Both the position numbers and the translations under genes were made by a program. A stretch of DNA of 64,000 bases from Eonycteris spelaea. Its lineage: Eukaryota > Chordata > Mammalia > Chiroptera > Pteropodidae. The DNA is taken from NCBI GenBank assembly GCA_003508835.1, contig PUFA01000225.1:2232001-2296000 (forward strand), read 5' to 3'. Shown piece by piece: positions 43,441-55,634 of the stretch. The notes under the pieces are model-generated. The model searched no databases and was not told the DNA's origin. It worked only from the letters and a program-made list of their open reading frames with translations. Within the stretch, counting starts at the first letter, position 1. Each line of letters starts with the position of its first letter.

Positions 43441-43904
43441 AAGAGCACGTTTGAGAAATGTGATTGTGGTTGGGGGAATAGTTCACAGGATGCCCATTAT
43501 CTGCAGTCTCCCCATTAAGGGCAAAATCCCACTGGTTGATAGCTCTGGATAACAAGAACAGTGGCTGCGGCTGCAGGGCCTGGGACCACCTGCCAAGCAG
43601 CCACTAATGATACTTTGAGGATGGCAAAAGCTGGATGGCAATTTTCTGGTGTGCAGTCCCACTGGCTTCTCTGGTGAGGAGCCAGCCTAGCTCATTAGAG
43701 TTCTGGAAACTGCTGTTGCAGTAGGGAGGGAAGGGAATGGAGAATTTCCAGAAGGCCGCCTGGGAAGCTAGGATTAAAGTCATACCATTTCGAGCCTCAA
43801 GGTTAATAGATCATTATTTCCTCCTCTTAAAAATAAAAGGAGTCTCGGCACACAGGTGCTCCTGTTAGTGCATTTCAGCTGGGCAGCACAGAGACCAAGA
43901 GTGG

Positions 43905-44125
43905 GGGAGGGGGCGCGTCAGATAGACCTGGGGCCTGTCGAAGCTCTGCCACCTGCTGCATGACCTTGAGCAAGTTTCCCAGCCTCTCTGGGCACCACTT
44001 TTCCCATGTATGAAGACCTTTGTCAGAGAGTTAATTGGAAAATTACGAAAAATAATGTTTTTGAAGCACTAACAGCAGTGCTACTTAGCACATAGCGAAG
44101 TGCCCAGGAAGTGGTCATGGTTTAT
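43905..44125 (+). repeat. MIR SINE relic, sense
   Basis: 'tgcatgaccttgagcaagtt' and 'tcccagcctctctgggcacc' with 'aaataatgtttttgaagcac' are diagnostic. Confidence 0.85.
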
Positions 44126-44344
44126 GTTTTTTGTTCCTTCTTCCCAGTATCCTTTAGTCTCCTGCTAAAGGAGAGGAGGCAGAGCCTGTGCCGCAGAGCC
44201 CAGGGGCAGCTCCTGGCACCTCTTTCCTGAGTGCAGCAGGCTGGGCCCTCTCTGCCCACTCTGTCCTCAGAACTAGGGACACCGGCCCGTGTCTTCTCAC
44301 AGAGGAGACACTTACTAAATGTTCGTTAAATGAAAGATGGATTC

Positions 44345-44620
44345 GACATGGTCCTTTAAAGTTCACAGTCTAGCAGGGGAAACAGACTTGCAGACAAAGA
44401 ATTATGAAAAAGAAGATTAGGTGTGCAGAGTGCTTTGCAGACCCCGAGGAAGGAAGCCTGCCTGAGGTGGAAGTCAGGAGCAGCTGCAGCGGGCAGGTTT
44501 GTGCTGAACCTTAAAGGAGGGTGAGGGGGTGGAAGGGGGGCAGCTCAGGCAGAAGGAACAGCATGCCAGACCTTACGATGCACTAGGCAGCATGGAAACT
44601 GGAAATGCATGAGCCGGTCA
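44345..44620 (+). repeat. Ancient repeat, same type as 31.8 kb
   Basis: 'cacagtctagcaggggaaac' and 'agacttgcagacaaagaatt' then 'tgctgaaccttaaaggaggg' and 'gcagaaggaacagcatgcca' follow the unnamed family in order. Confidence 0.55.
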
Positions 44621-46085
44621 GGGGCTGGGGTACAGGAACCCTTCAGGGGCTCCAGGGGAGGAGGCCGAGCTTTGGCAGCCCTACCCAGAGAATGGATTTA
44701 ATCCTTTAAAGGTTAAGCAGGTGTGGGCAACAGTTTGCTGCTTCTCCTCTCCTTGGCCCCATACTTCAGGCCCTGTGCAGATGAGCTACCTGGGGATCAG
44801 AGAGGCTGTGGCCTGCTTGAGGGCACACAGCATATTAGGGTAGTGCTTTATTTAGTGGGTTCTCCTATCCATGTTGGCTGAATCTTTCTATTGTCCTGTG
44901 GATGCTCCCCAGGGTCACCTGTGCAGCCATGGCCCCTGGCTAACACTCACCCACATTCCGCCTCATAGAAACAGCCTAGTCTATTCAGAGAGCCCAGTGT
45001 GACTGAGCTGGGGCCTTCTCCCCAACCCTGTTCTTTGGCACAAAGGAAAAGCCACAAGATCCCCTGGAATAGCTTCCTGCTTCACTACCAGGTGCCTGGC
45101 TGCCTGGCATGGGCCAGATTTGGCTCGAGGATTTGTTTTTCAAAAGAGATCAGGCAGATTTGCAGAGTGTGGTGCCATTCTGGATTTTTTAGAGAAAGCC
45201 AAGAACCCTCATCCTATCCCCTGCCCCCCACTGTCCCACCCTCCAGTTCTAGAGATTAAGAGTTTGCCCTGGGACCAGCATGTTTTGTGTATTGTCCACT
45301 CACAAGTGTGGAGTGAGTGACTAACAAATGATTATGGACAACATGGGGAGAGGTAGGAGACCTGGTACTTTCCAGAAAGGGGGAGGAGCAGCGGGGGCCT
45401 CTCAGGGGTTCAGTGTGAACAGAGCTGATTAGAAAGTCTCCCTGTCTTCTCATCCCAGGGGAATTCCAGGGAGAAACCAACATGTTAAGCTGTGGTTTCC
45501 AGTTGTTTCCCAGAGTCATGCAGGGGCCGAGCCTGCTTGGAGCCCCCTCCGCTGGAAGCCACTCTTCCCGTGGCCTCGCAGCCCCCTCTGGGACCTGGGG
45601 CTCTGGCTGGATGCAGAGGGAGGAACGTGGCTCTTTCCTCAGGCTCCTACTTGCGTCAGCTCATTCCCTGAGAAGCACCCTGCAAATCTCACCCCACCTC
45701 TGGGGTTGGGGGTCCAGCGGAGGGGTGTCTCCTGTTATGTTGCAGGCCCCATTCTCTTATAGCCATCCCATCATCCAGGACAGGAATGAGCCTTCATTTC
45801 ACCAGGGGGACAGCAAGGCAGGAGGGGTCAGCGGAGCATAGCAGAGCCCTGAAGAGAAGGGACACTGGCCCTGTTCACTTTCTGGTGGTGGGAAAGGGGA
45901 GAAGATGGAGCAGCAGCAATTGGAGTCTGGGAAACTGCCTGGCCTCCTTGGTAGCTGAAAAGCACCCCCTTGCAAATGCTCTTCACTTATATCCGGCCGG
46001 GCTGTGGGGTGGGGCCTATTTCCACACGTCCCAGTGACACTTAGATCAGAAGAGATGCAAATCCTTTGGCTCGAAGTGGCCACTC
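44621..46085. other. Unassigned sequence
   Basis: GC-rich in part. A 119-codon frame (45482-45841) and others have no domain. A MIR-like 'ggggatcagagaggctg' fragment near 44790 is too short to call. Confidence 0.4.
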
Positions 46086-46089
46086 TGTC

Positions 46090-46242
46090 CTGGTACCTGC
46101 TCGCCCGCCCTTTCTCCCTCCCTCCTGCCTGCTCCTGCTCACTCCCTGTCCCTCAGTTATCCTTCTCATCCTTCCCTCATTTCTTTCCCTCTCTCCTCCC
46201 TTTTTATCCCTCCCACTTTCTCTTCTTCCTGCCCTTCCCCCC
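46090..46242 (+). repeat. Pyrimidine-rich low-complexity tract
   Basis: About 150 bases of mostly C and T built from CCCTCC, TTCCCTC and CTTCC units. It produces a spurious Leu/Ser/Pro/Phe-rich frame on one strand and Arg/Glu/Gly-rich on the other. Confidence 0.85.
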
Positions 46243-46247
46243 AAAAA

Positions 46248-46445
46248 ACATTTATTGAGACATCACTTTATGCCAGATTGCAGGAAAGCAAACATGAATA
46301 AGACATATCACTACCCTCAAGGAACTCGCAGTTGATTGGGGAGACAGGTGAACAAATCACTGCAATACTGGCCGATAACGTGGCTCAGAAATACCCATGT
46401 AAGAGTTACAGAGCACATGCAAGAGGGAGAGGTGACTTCTGTCGG
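46248..46445 (+). repeat. Ancient repeat, same type as 31.8 kb, 5' part
   Basis: 'aacatttattgagacatcac' with 'tttatgccagattg' and 'ctaccctcaaggaactcgca' and 'aagagttacagagcacatgc' resembles the '...ttattgagcacctactatgtgccaggc...' opening of the family. Confidence 0.55.
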
Positions 46446-46499
46446 GTGGGAAATGGGGGAGTCATGGGAGGGTAGAAGCTCCAAACAGAGCCTGGACTT

Positions 46500-46600
46500 G
46501 CTAGGACCCACCCGCATGTATAGTCACAAAGTTTGTGACCAGGTGAAGTCCCCTAACCTCTCTAAATCTGTTTCCCTGTTGGTTTTTAAAAAACTGCTTG
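46500..46600 (+). repeat. MIR SINE fragment, sense
   Basis: 'ccaggtgaagtcccctaacc' and 'tctctaaatctgtttccctg' are a short MIR core remnant. Confidence 0.6.
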
Positions 46601-46944
46601 AAGCTTACAAGGAATGAAAAGATACAAAGTCATGGGTTTGGCTTAATATGAGGAAATGTTAGCTATCTCTCATTGGAGAGGATGATGAACAAGGATGCCA
46701 GGAATTTTGGAGGAAATGGCCCACAAAGCTGATGGGATAGATATGTCTTCTCCTCTTGCTCATGTTATGAATTTTCCGTAGCAAAGTGAAGGACTGTGGT
46801 GGATCTGGGAGAAAGGAGACTTAATTCACAATTACAGCATTTGAAATGTCGTCGTTCTTTTCGCCTCTTTTTTCTCATCAGAAGTATCAGCTGGGTGACG
46901 AAATCTATGGTCAGTTCCAGAGATGAACTGCGTGCCTTGTGTTG
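46601..46944. other. Unassigned sequence
   Basis: AT-moderate single-copy-looking DNA without a supported feature. Confidence 0.4.
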
Positions 46945-47785
46945 GGGAAATTTTTTAAAATAAATATTTTATTAAAGTATAGTTGGTATACAATATTATA
47001 TTAGTTTCAGGTGTACGACCTAGTGATTTGACATTTATATACCTTATAACATGATCACCGTCCTAAGTCTAGTAAACACCTATCACCATGCAACGTCATT
47101 ACAATATTATTGACTATGTTCCCTGTGCTGTACACTGCATCTCCTTGGCTTATTTTATAATTGGAACTTCGTACTTCTTACTCCCTTTCCCCTTTTCCAC
47201 CCATCCCTTTGCTCCCCTGCCCTTTGGCAATCATCAGTTTGTTCTCTGTTTCTATGAGTCTTTTTACTGTTTATTTATTTATTTTAGATTCCACATATAA
47301 GTGAAATCACATGGTATTTGTTTTTCTTTATCAGACTTATTTCACTTAGCATAATATCCCCTAGGTATATCCATATTGTCACAAATGGCAAGATTTCATT
47401 CTTTTTTATTGCTGAGCAATGTTTCACTGTGAATACATAGACAAAGGAATATATACACACATATATGCACATGTATATGTATATATATACATTTTCTTCA
47501 TTTATTTATCAGAGGACGCCTATGATGCTTTCATATTTTGACTATTGTAAATAATGCCGCAAAGAACGTAGGGGTGCATACATCTTTTTGAATTAGTATT
47601 TTTGTTTTCCTTAGATAAATACCCAGAAATGGAATCGCTAGGTTGCATGGTAGTTCCACTTTTAATTTTTTGAGAAATCACCATCCTGTCTTCCATAGTG
47701 GCTGCACCAGTTTACATTCCCACCAACATGCACAGGGCTCCCCTTTTCTCCACATCCTCACCAACACTTGTTATTGTAAATTGAA
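46945..47785 (-). mobile_element. L1 3' fragment, antisense, the best preserved L1 here
   Basis: 'ttattaaagtatagttggta' and 'atattagtttcaggtgtacg' are the L1 3' UTR on the opposite strand. Further right, 'tcacttagcataatatcccc', 'caaatggcaagatttcattc' and 'gctgcaccagtttacattcc' are the antisense end of ORF2. A short (TA)n run lies at 47472-47490. It is 5'-truncated and the frames are broken, so it is not active. The type is shared by many laurasiatherians. Confidence 0.88.
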
Positions 47786-48355
47786 ATCAGTTTAGTAAAC
47801 CAAGATTGACATTTTGCATTAATATCAAGGAGGGAAAGAAACAAGGGCCACTGGGAACTCTGAGACAGAGACCACCTAGCCTTCTATTTCCCCATCTGCC
47901 AAAAACCTTCCCATCCCATTGTGCCCTCTCTCGCAGAGTGACCAGGTTCGGGCCTTTCAGGGCTGGGAAACGAGAGAATCTTGCCCCTCCTGGCATCTCT
48001 GGACTGTGGAGAAGATAAAATGAGATGCCATCAGAAGAAGCCTGGGTCTTGTAGACGAAAGTGTGTGGGAGAATTCAATATCTTCTAGTCAAGTTTATAC
48101 TACGCAACTTAATTGAGTACTTAATACATCATGTTTGAACCTGGTGAACCAAGTTCATTGCCTCCAACTATTGTAGCAGAACTCTCTGGACCCTAAGATG
48201 GGACCCTGGAGGTGCTGTTTCCTGAATTCAAGCCAAAGGAAAATTAAGTTGCCTGGTTTTGAGGCGTGTGCAAATGAAGCCACCCCTTCACAGACAGGGC
48301 TCCCTCCCCAGTGCCAGTCTCTTCTTGGGTCTGGCTTTCCTTCCCATGTGAGAAG
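47786..48355. other. Unassigned sequence
   Basis: No recognised feature. Confidence 0.35.
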
Positions 48356-48359
48356 GTGG

Positions 48360-48580
48360 CAGCGACATAAAACGGTGCGGTCCAACGGTTAGCTGTCCAG
48401 ACTTGAGGGGCGAGAGTGCAAATCCTGGCTCCACTACTCACTAGCGCTGTGGCGACTTAACCTCTGTGCTTCAGTTTCCTCGCTTGTAAAGTGGGGGTGA
48501 TAATAACCCCTACCCCGCAAGGCTGAATGTGGATTAACTAAGTCACTTTGGAAAGCACTTAGCATAGCTCTCAGTTATTC
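48360..48580 (+). repeat. MIR SINE relic, near full length, sense
   Basis: 'gcgagagtgcaaatcctggc' with 'tccactactcactagcgctg' and 'acctctgtgcttcagtttcc' then 'tcgcttgtaaagtgggggtg' make a clear copy. The tRNA-like head at 48370-48415 should not be mistaken for a tRNA gene: it lacks an acceptor stem. Confidence 0.88.
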
Positions 48581-48869
48581 GACCCCACTCTGCCCCGCCA
48601 CATGCTCCTCAACCATCGAGGCCTCTTTTTCTAAAGTGAGGTATACGCACACCTGTGACAACTCTGAGCCCTGGGACTTTGACTCGAAGCATGTATTGTC
48701 CTCAGAGAGAAACTTCTTGGCTTCTCCCACAGTGCTAGCTTTGGTTTTTCTCTCCACACTACAGAAAGATGTTTACCTTGTAAGCAAAAATGTGCGTGCA
48801 CACACACACGCGTGCACTTACGTGTATATGTACATTAAATTATACTTTTATGTAACACTTGTGCCAACT

Positions 48870-49015
48870 ACCTTTCCAAAAGCTTTATATGTATTGACTA
48901 AAGTAAATCTCACAACAGCCCTATGAGGTGGACACTGTCAGTGTCCCCATTTAAAAACGAAGACACTGAAACCTAGGAAGATTATGTGGCTGAGTTACGG
49001 GTTTTAAAAGTCTCA
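48870..49015 (-). repeat. MIR SINE relic, antisense
   Basis: 'ctcacaacagccctatgagg' with 'gaagacactgaaacctagga' and 'agattatgtggctgag' is antisense MIR. Confidence 0.8.
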
Positions 49016-50735
49016 CAAAATAATACTTAACTCTTACCAAGCGAAGTACACACTGGTATTTTCTATTCTGTTCCATTAAATTTTACAAATGTCAATCTTG
49101 ATTTACTCAATTGGCCAAAAATTACTGTGTGAAGGTCACTGTCCCACGGAATCTGCTTGGAAAGCGAGGAGGGTGGTGATGGGGAAACTCCTGAGGAGAA
49201 GGGGACAAAGACAAGGCGGCTTCAGCGTGGCCTTTCAGAAGCAGGTGGAGCTCTAGCTGGGAGTGCCGGGGCTCTGAGACTTGGGAAGGTCCCTCGCGGT
49301 TCCCAGGTGTGGGGCTCTGAAGACAGGGTGCGGGGTGGCTGCCGCTGAACCCCGGCATTTGTTCCTGGAGACCAGGCTGTGGAGATATTGCTGGTTGTTC
49401 TCTTGGCCCTTCTCAGACTCAAATCAGAGAACAGCCTTCCAGCCTGGAGCCCCTACTAGGAGCCCAGGATGTGGAGCTGATTGCTTGATTGCTGATGGCT
49501 TGAAGTACCCGGTCCTCTTTATGAGGTGATTGGTGTTCCATTGACAGTATCCTATGTTAGTTATATTTTTATCAAGTCATGTGACACTCGCAGAGCTGAA
49601 TTAGGTGAGTGGAGGGTCTGTTCCATTCCACAGGTGAAGGAAGAGAGGCTCAGAGCAGACTGGTACTCAGGTCACCTGGCTTCCGGTTCCGGTGTTTTGA
49701 GCTGCTGATCCCATGTCTAACTGTGTGATTCTGTATTAACCATGGAGATGTTTAAGGAAGTGGATACAAAGAGGCCACCTGACCTATCTGGGGTTCATCA
49801 TTTGGCTCCTCTGTCCCTCAGCTCCGGTTGCCCACTGGTGAGATACAGCAGAGTAATTTCCACCCTGGGACAACCTAATGCATAGGCCAGAGGACGGAGG
49901 CGTGCACTATGGCTTCCATCCGTCTGGGGGTGTCATTCTTACACGGGTAAGTTTGATATCCGTATTGACTTCTCCAGTGGGGAATGAGTTTAAATTCCAT
50001 CCAGCCAGATAAAGGTTAAATTTGAGATTGAATGGCTAGACAAGGTGGATACCAAGGGAAGTTGTGACTCTTTAGAAGGAACCATCATCTCTTTGGGATG
50101 GGTCAGCTAAGGCACGGTGCCTCTGAGGCAGGAGGAAGGACAAGATCAGCTCAGGTGTGCGGAGGGAACACCGCCCCCACAGGTCCCACCCTGGCATCGG
50201 GGATTAGGGACTGCTGGGAGTTTGGGTGCCACTAGGCTGGCCATTGAGGGCATTTCTCCCATGGTCTACTCTGAGTGAGCTGCAGCTGTTTTCAAGGCAG
50301 CTGTCTCCCCAAGTCTCTCTTGGGTTTCCTGTGGGGACAGGGAGTGCTCTAACACCCACTCTTCCATCCTGTGTCAGGAAAGCCAGGCTCCCACCAGCCA
50401 GTGCTTCTCCTCCCTGGTATGGCTTTTAATAGTTTAAAAAGTTAGGGAAATATTTTTCAGAGCTGTAGTTGCGCCCACAGGATTCTGGCTTTTTCCCACT
50501 TGGGAGAGAGCCTTCGAAGATCATTTTATCTATTGACCAGTGAGAAAATGTTTACTGAGCAGGAGCCACTTTATGCCAGCTGGGACTCCACATCCTGGTC
50601 CCCAATACTCTTACAACTTCAGTTAGTCATGAGGGATAAACAGGGTCCTAAATATAGAGCAGTTCTAATAGTGCATAGCATAAGCACATGGTGAATGGAA
50701 GTTATTCTTCCCTCCGGTGCGACCCCTGACCTAGT
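49016..50735. other. Unassigned sequence with faint repeat traces
   Basis: A short antisense MIR trace occurs at about 49618-49690 ('ggtgaaggaagagaggctca'). At 50530-50710, 'gaaaatgtttactgagcagg' and 'agccactttatgccagctgg' suggest the unnamed ancient family. Nothing codes for a recognisable protein. Confidence 0.4.
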
Positions 50736-50739
50736 CGCA

Positions 50740-51005
50740 GGGCCAATATTCTCCTACCTCTTGACTGTGGTACTCTTTCTGGAGTGCCCTCCCTCCCTCT
50801 CAGAAGCTGTTGCCCCATGCTGCTCCCTACCCTGATCATCTCCCAACTCTCCATCATCCTGCCCCCACCACAGGCTGCTTTTGAGGGGAGGATGGTTTTG
50901 TGGGTTTGGTTTTATCAGTGTCCAGACTGGGGGTTCCTCGAGTGCGAGGATGCCACCTTAGTCTCTTGCACTGTGGATGCTCAGGACATGTCTGTGGAAT
51001 GAATG
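50740..51005 (+). repeat. L2 LINE 3' end
   Basis: 'ctttctggagtgccctccct' then 'gggttcctcgagtgcgagga' and 'ttgcactgtggatgctcagg' ending 'tctgtggaatgaatgatc' follow the L2 3' consensus. Confidence 0.75.
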
Positions 51006-51039
51006 ATCAGTGCATGCCCATATCTTCACACAGGAGGAG

Positions 51040-51470
51040 GCTTTCCGTAGGTGGGAGCATTTAACAGGGGGCTTTCTGGAAGAGGTGGCATCTGAACTCA
51101 GCCTGAAAGCAGTATCTGCCTGCTTTTTAGAGAAGTTTCTCAGGTTATCTGATACTAACTTTAGCTGAGATCTGCTACCTTAAAGGTTGACTTGCTCTGG
51201 TGGCTTGAGAGGAGAGGGACATCCTGGGGGAGAGGGAGGTGGATGGCATGGCCGAGAGCAGAGACGCCTAGGGCTTTTGAGAAATATTGAGAACCTCTGG
51301 CCGGGTTAGAAAATTTACATACTGAGCAATGAAATATGTCATTTGAACGATGAATGGGGACGTGCTGTAGCGGGCCTTGGACACCAAGACAAGGCGTGAG
51401 GCCTTTACATAGCGGGCAGGGGTGGGGGCAACCACTGGACATTTCTAGCAAGGGAGTAACATGATGAAAG
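51040..51470 (+). repeat. Ancient repeat, same type as 31.8 kb
   Basis: 'gctttctggaagaggtggca' with 'tctgaactcagcctgaaa' then 'gcgggccttggacaccaaga' and 'agcaagggagtaacatgatg' give three landmarks of the family in order. Confidence 0.6.
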
Positions 51471-51474
51471 CGGG

Positions 51475-53690
51475 CATTAAACCAGACCCTACAGAGGGGA
51501 AACTGGCTGTATTTTTAAAGCACAATGGCAAGAGTCCTAAGCTTCCTTTTATCACTCATTTCAAGTGCTTCTTGGTATCTAACCTAAATCTTTTCTGTTG
51601 TAATCAAAGTCCAATTTGTCTCATAGGAGTTGGAAAACAGCTGGACAGGTCCCAGTGACTGGAAAGAAAAGCAGTCCTCTTGTTTCTGTCAGCGAGAACC
51701 CACATATTTTGGTGGAACAAGAGCATGTACTAGGGTCCTGGGCCAAGCTGGCAAAGCCCTGGGGCACGTGAGGGCAGTGAGGCCTGCACTGGCATAGCTG
51801 CCCACCGCCAGGGGTGGGGTTTTGGGGTAATTGGAGCCCCCGTGGAATTAGAAGCCCTGGGTTTGCCCCTAAGGTGCCCCTCCCCACCACCCCCCCGGTA
51901 CTGGCAAACACACTGTGCCTTTGAAACGCTCGTGGCATCAACACAGGCATCGCTCCCCTCCTGCTCCGTCGTGAAGGTGAAAGAGGTGGGGCTGATAAAG
52001 GTGTCTGAGATGAGGGCCTAGAAGAAGAAAGAGAAGATGTGACTCAAAGAGGGGTACGGGAGAAGAGGTTAAGAGGGGGCGTCTCACTATTTCTCACCCC
52101 AGCCTGTTGGAGTGCCCATGTGACGTCTGAGAGGGGGATCCTCCAGGAGCCACAAAGGCCTCAGGTGTCTGTTCCAGTCCAGTCTCCGGCTTAGACCATC
52201 CCCAGGCTACGGGGAGCGGGCCTGAGTCCAACTCTGTCTCGTCCTCCAAGGGTCTTCCTCTTCTGTTGCGCTTGTGCCATTTCTTCCACTTGTCATCTGC
52301 AGCGGTATCTGATCCCAGGGATTCCAGGCTCCAAAAAGAGGCTTTTCTTGAACAGAGAGTTTCTCCTCACTCTCTGCCCCCCGGGCTTCCAGGACAAGTG
52401 GAACATTCCATTTAAAGGGTGAACCAGGAACAGGTGAGCTTACATACAGAAAAGAGGGAGGAAGCAGCAGACTAGACAGTAGGTGGGAGGAGTGCTGAGC
52501 CACTCACGCGCCCGCCTCCTCCTCTGCCACCTCCTACCAACCTGCTCAAGGGCTCCTTGCCACCTATGCCCTGACCCCAAAATGCCAACACGGTAGGATA
52601 TGGCTCTGAGATACCTAAAGAGGCCAGGTAGGCGGACATCCTCTCAGAAGACCCTGTCCCCCCATCTGGGGACCTTCACTTTCCCACCCACGTGGGGCCC
52701 CTGTGTTCCACAGTTCTGCGGGCACCATTCACACTGTGCTTCATGTGAATGGCACCCCCTGGGGTTGTGCTGAGGCCAGGAAGTCAGTGCCAGCAGATAA
52801 GTAGGAGGGTAGAATCCGACACTTTTCTGCGTTCTAGGCAAACAATAGGGACCTTTCCAGGAAGCTAGGGGGAGGGAGTTGCCTGTAAGAGGATCCCGGT
52901 AGATGCTCTGTGTGGTGGCTTGAACAGGTTTCTGCATTTGCTGCTGGTTGCTTAATTAGACACCTACATAGTGCTCCCAGCTAATGACCACGTCTCCTGG
53001 GAAGATGACAGATAAAAGGGTGGGTAACTTCAGAGTGCCGGTTGAAGGTCTCAAGGACAGCTTCAGAGAATGGGAAGGGGAGCCAGAGCATCATGGGATT
53101 TCCTTGGGCCAATAGAGGCTACAGACTATCAAAGAGAATGGGTGTTTTCTCTCCAGGGACTGAGAAGAGAGGCAGCCGGCTTGGAGCCTGTCTCTCTCTC
53201 CAATATTAACATCCTGTGTGTGTGAGCTTTAAACTTCTGGCTGTGGTTTGCCCTCTTGAGAAATGGGAAGGGTCATCCCTGGTGTCCAGGTAGTCACAGA
53301 GGCCAGATGAGCTCAGGAATGTGTGTGTTTCTGGGGTTGGTGCTCTGAGGTGTTTTTTTCAGGTACCTGCAAATTAGGTGGGAAAGAGAGCCGGGTGGGG
53401 AGCTCTGCGGATTGTGTGGAGAGTGCATCGTGAGCCTTGGGAACTCCGTCTGGACAATCGGGAACCATTTGAGGATTTGAAGCTGAGTTTTGACAATGGC
53501 TAAGGGTCTAGCTGCAGATGTTTCAGAGCTGCTCGGAGGGCGGGCTGGAGACAAATGGATGCCAGTGACTGGGCGAGTGGCTGTGTTTCAGTGTGATTCT
53601 TCTGTACCCATCCCCAGCACTCTCCAGCTCATCTTCCTAGAACTGGGCTTGTTGGGATGTGGGTGAAGAGGCCCCAGCCCTCTCCTGGGT
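51475..53690. other. Unassigned sequence
   Basis: Mostly single-copy-looking. A small AT patch at 52945-53010 carries 'gcttaattagacacc' and 'ggaagatgacagataaaagg', weaker than the other motif clusters. Open frames of about 100 codons are composition-driven. Confidence 0.4.
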
Positions 53691-53701
53691 GAGCCAGCCA
53701 A

Positions 53702-54110
53702 ATGTTTACCAAAATCAGGGCTGCAGAGGAAAGGTGCCAGAACCCAGGTAAGTGTTGTGTTTGTGCTGCCCAAACAAAGCCATGCTTCATGGGCTTCCAA
53801 ACACCAAGGCCTGTTGCGAGGCTGGAGCCAGGCCCCTGCGAAGGCCAGGAGGAGGACAGCACAGGGCTGGGCACCATGTGTGCGCCCGGGAGAGGCCACT
53901 CTGCCCTTTGCGTCTCTGGGACACTGGCATTCTGGCTTTGGATCATCTTTGATCTCATCTCCTCTATCTCAGGAAGGGTTGAATGCATCAAGAGGATGGA
54001 ATCTGGCAAGGAACTACAGGACTGCTGCAGGCTGTCGGTCTCTTCCGTGTTTCTTATGGAAATAATGGAAATAATCATTTCTGTCCATTTCAGAGCCAAG
54101 GTGAGGTAGA
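53702..54110 (+). other. 135-codon open frame, probably not a gene
   Basis: The frame is Cys-rich in its first half (CCVC spacing near residue 18) and has a hydrophobic segment near residue 83. No homologous family comes to mind. Opposing minus-strand frames of 103 and 156 codons cover the same DNA. Its stop immediately follows a chance 'GGTGAGG' donor. I list it only because it is among the longer frames outside a repeat. Confidence 0.1.
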
Positions 54111-54139
54111 TGATCTACTATCATGGAAACTTTGAACTG

Positions 54140-54335
54140 GAGGGAAAAGACTGAATTTTTGAAACTGGGCAGACCTAGTTTTGAGTTTTGGTTTTACCAC
54201 TTACTAGTCATGTGACTTTGTGTAAGGTAGCGAACTCCTCTAATCATTCTGATCATGAGTTCCCAGTGGTGTAAAGTGGGATTTTAGGACCCACATTGCC
54301 ATAGGTGATTGTGAAGTTTCCTCCTATAAAGAAAT
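54140..54335 (+). repeat. MIR SINE relic, sense
   Basis: 'gtttttggttttaccactta'-type core with 'ctagtcatgtgactttgtgt' and 'aaggtagcgaactcctctaa' is MIR. Confidence 0.78.
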
Positions 54336-54359
54336 AAAACAATTCTTTTTACAACATAA

Positions 54360-54800
54360 CCTGAATTTTTTTATGTTGGGAAGCAGGAAAAAGGGACTAT
54401 ATTCAATTTCATTCAATAAACATTTTGAACAAAGGTATTTCCAGTTTCAGAGAGTCAATGATTTTGAGTCTCAAAAACCCTTTGAACATCTTGGAAGGAA
54501 GAAATATTTGAGAACTCTATTATATTTGGCAGTTATCATTAGTTTTTTGTTACCCGCTCAGGAAGACTTTATCTGTTTAGTTCCAGCACTGAAAACAATG
54601 CTAACAGCATTCTTCAACAGTGGAACGGGCTACCAGCAAAAGTAGTGAGCATCTCGTTCCTGCACGAGTTTAATGGTGTGTTCACTTTTTCTAGGTGCTG
54701 GAGAGAGCTTTTCCTGCATTGGGTGGGAGGGGAGACTGCTTAGTGCTGAGATCCCTCTTCAGTGTGAGAGGCTCTCACTCTGGGATCCCAAAAATTCCCC
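54360..54800 (+). repeat. L3/CR1 LINE 3' end, sense
   Basis: 'cttcaacagtggaacgggct' with 'accagcaaaagtagtgagc' and 'tttcctgcattgggtgggag' then 'gggagactgcttagtgctga' match the L3/CR1 3' sequence 'caatggaatgggctgcc..ggaggtagtgagc..ggactagatgacctc'. A 90-codon frame (54373-54645) is within it and may be a remnant of LINE coding sequence. Confidence 0.6.
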
Positions 54801-55489
54801 AGCACGGGATGGGGGTTTCCCTACCCAGCTAGGCTAATGTGTGAGAGATTGGACCTGGGGGAAATTTCCCTGGGGCTTCATGACTTCTTTCTCCTAAGCA
54901 CAGCTTCTTTCATCTGGGCCAAGTCTTTCCTCTCTCTACATGTTTGTTACTGCTTGTGTGCACACTGCTTGTGTGCACTCTGTCCTGCCCTGCTGTGTGT
55001 CTCAGAACCATCTTCTATTCTGGATGGATCAGACCACCTTAGTTAGACAGGAAGGGAGATTAACAACCAAGCCACTATTTACAGCATTCTCACTAGGTGC
55101 CCAGCACTGGTGTAGAAGCAGAGGCAGAAGGCAAGAAATCGTAATACATCGTCCCAGTCCTTAAAAAGCTTCAGTCTCTCTTTCGGAAATTAGCTTTATA
55201 CACAAAAGCAGTCAAATAAGGGTGCAAGGCTGTATGGAATGACAGTTGAGTGGTAAAGACAATAATGGTAGGAGTGAGTGGGAAAGTGATAGCCAGTAGT
55301 GGGCCGAATGAGGCACTTTGGTGCACTGGACCAGTGGTTTTTGGGCACTGATTACTGTTGGGGTGAGAGGCTGGGGTGGGGGAGAGAGACTCAAAGTTGA
55401 CCTGGCAGTTTGACTGGGATGGTTAGTGTTGACATTGATTGAAGTAGCAGAACTTAGATGAGGAGCACATTAATAATTGACTGTTTTTA

Positions 55490-55625
55490 ACATGCATAGT
55501 TTACAATATTCAAATGATACAGAATAGTATTCAGTGAAGCTTCCCTCCTGCCCCATCTTGGATCCACCCCCAGCTTCCTCCTTGGAGGGGGTCACTGTTA
55601 TCAGAGTGTGTGTCCTTCCTGAGAT
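55490..55625 (+). mobile_element. Old L1 3' UTR-type fragment
   Basis: 'gtttacaatattcaaatgat' with 'acagaatagtattcagtgaa' and 'gaagcttccctcctgcccc' resembles an L1M 3' UTR block. Orientation is inferred from similarity only. Confidence 0.45.
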
Positions 55626-55634
55626 GAGTTAAGC

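Noticed and set aside
42986..43555. 189-codon minus-strand frame
   Set aside because: It covers an L2 3' end and another ancient repeat; no domain or splice framing is present.
48365..48425. tRNA-like head with 'gtccaacggttagctgtcca'
   Set aside because: It is the tRNA-derived head of a MIR SINE and has no acceptor stem.
53629..54109. Overlapping 156- and 135-codon frames on opposite strands
   Set aside because: They are mutually exclusive and neither shows a recognisable family; kept only as a low-confidence note.
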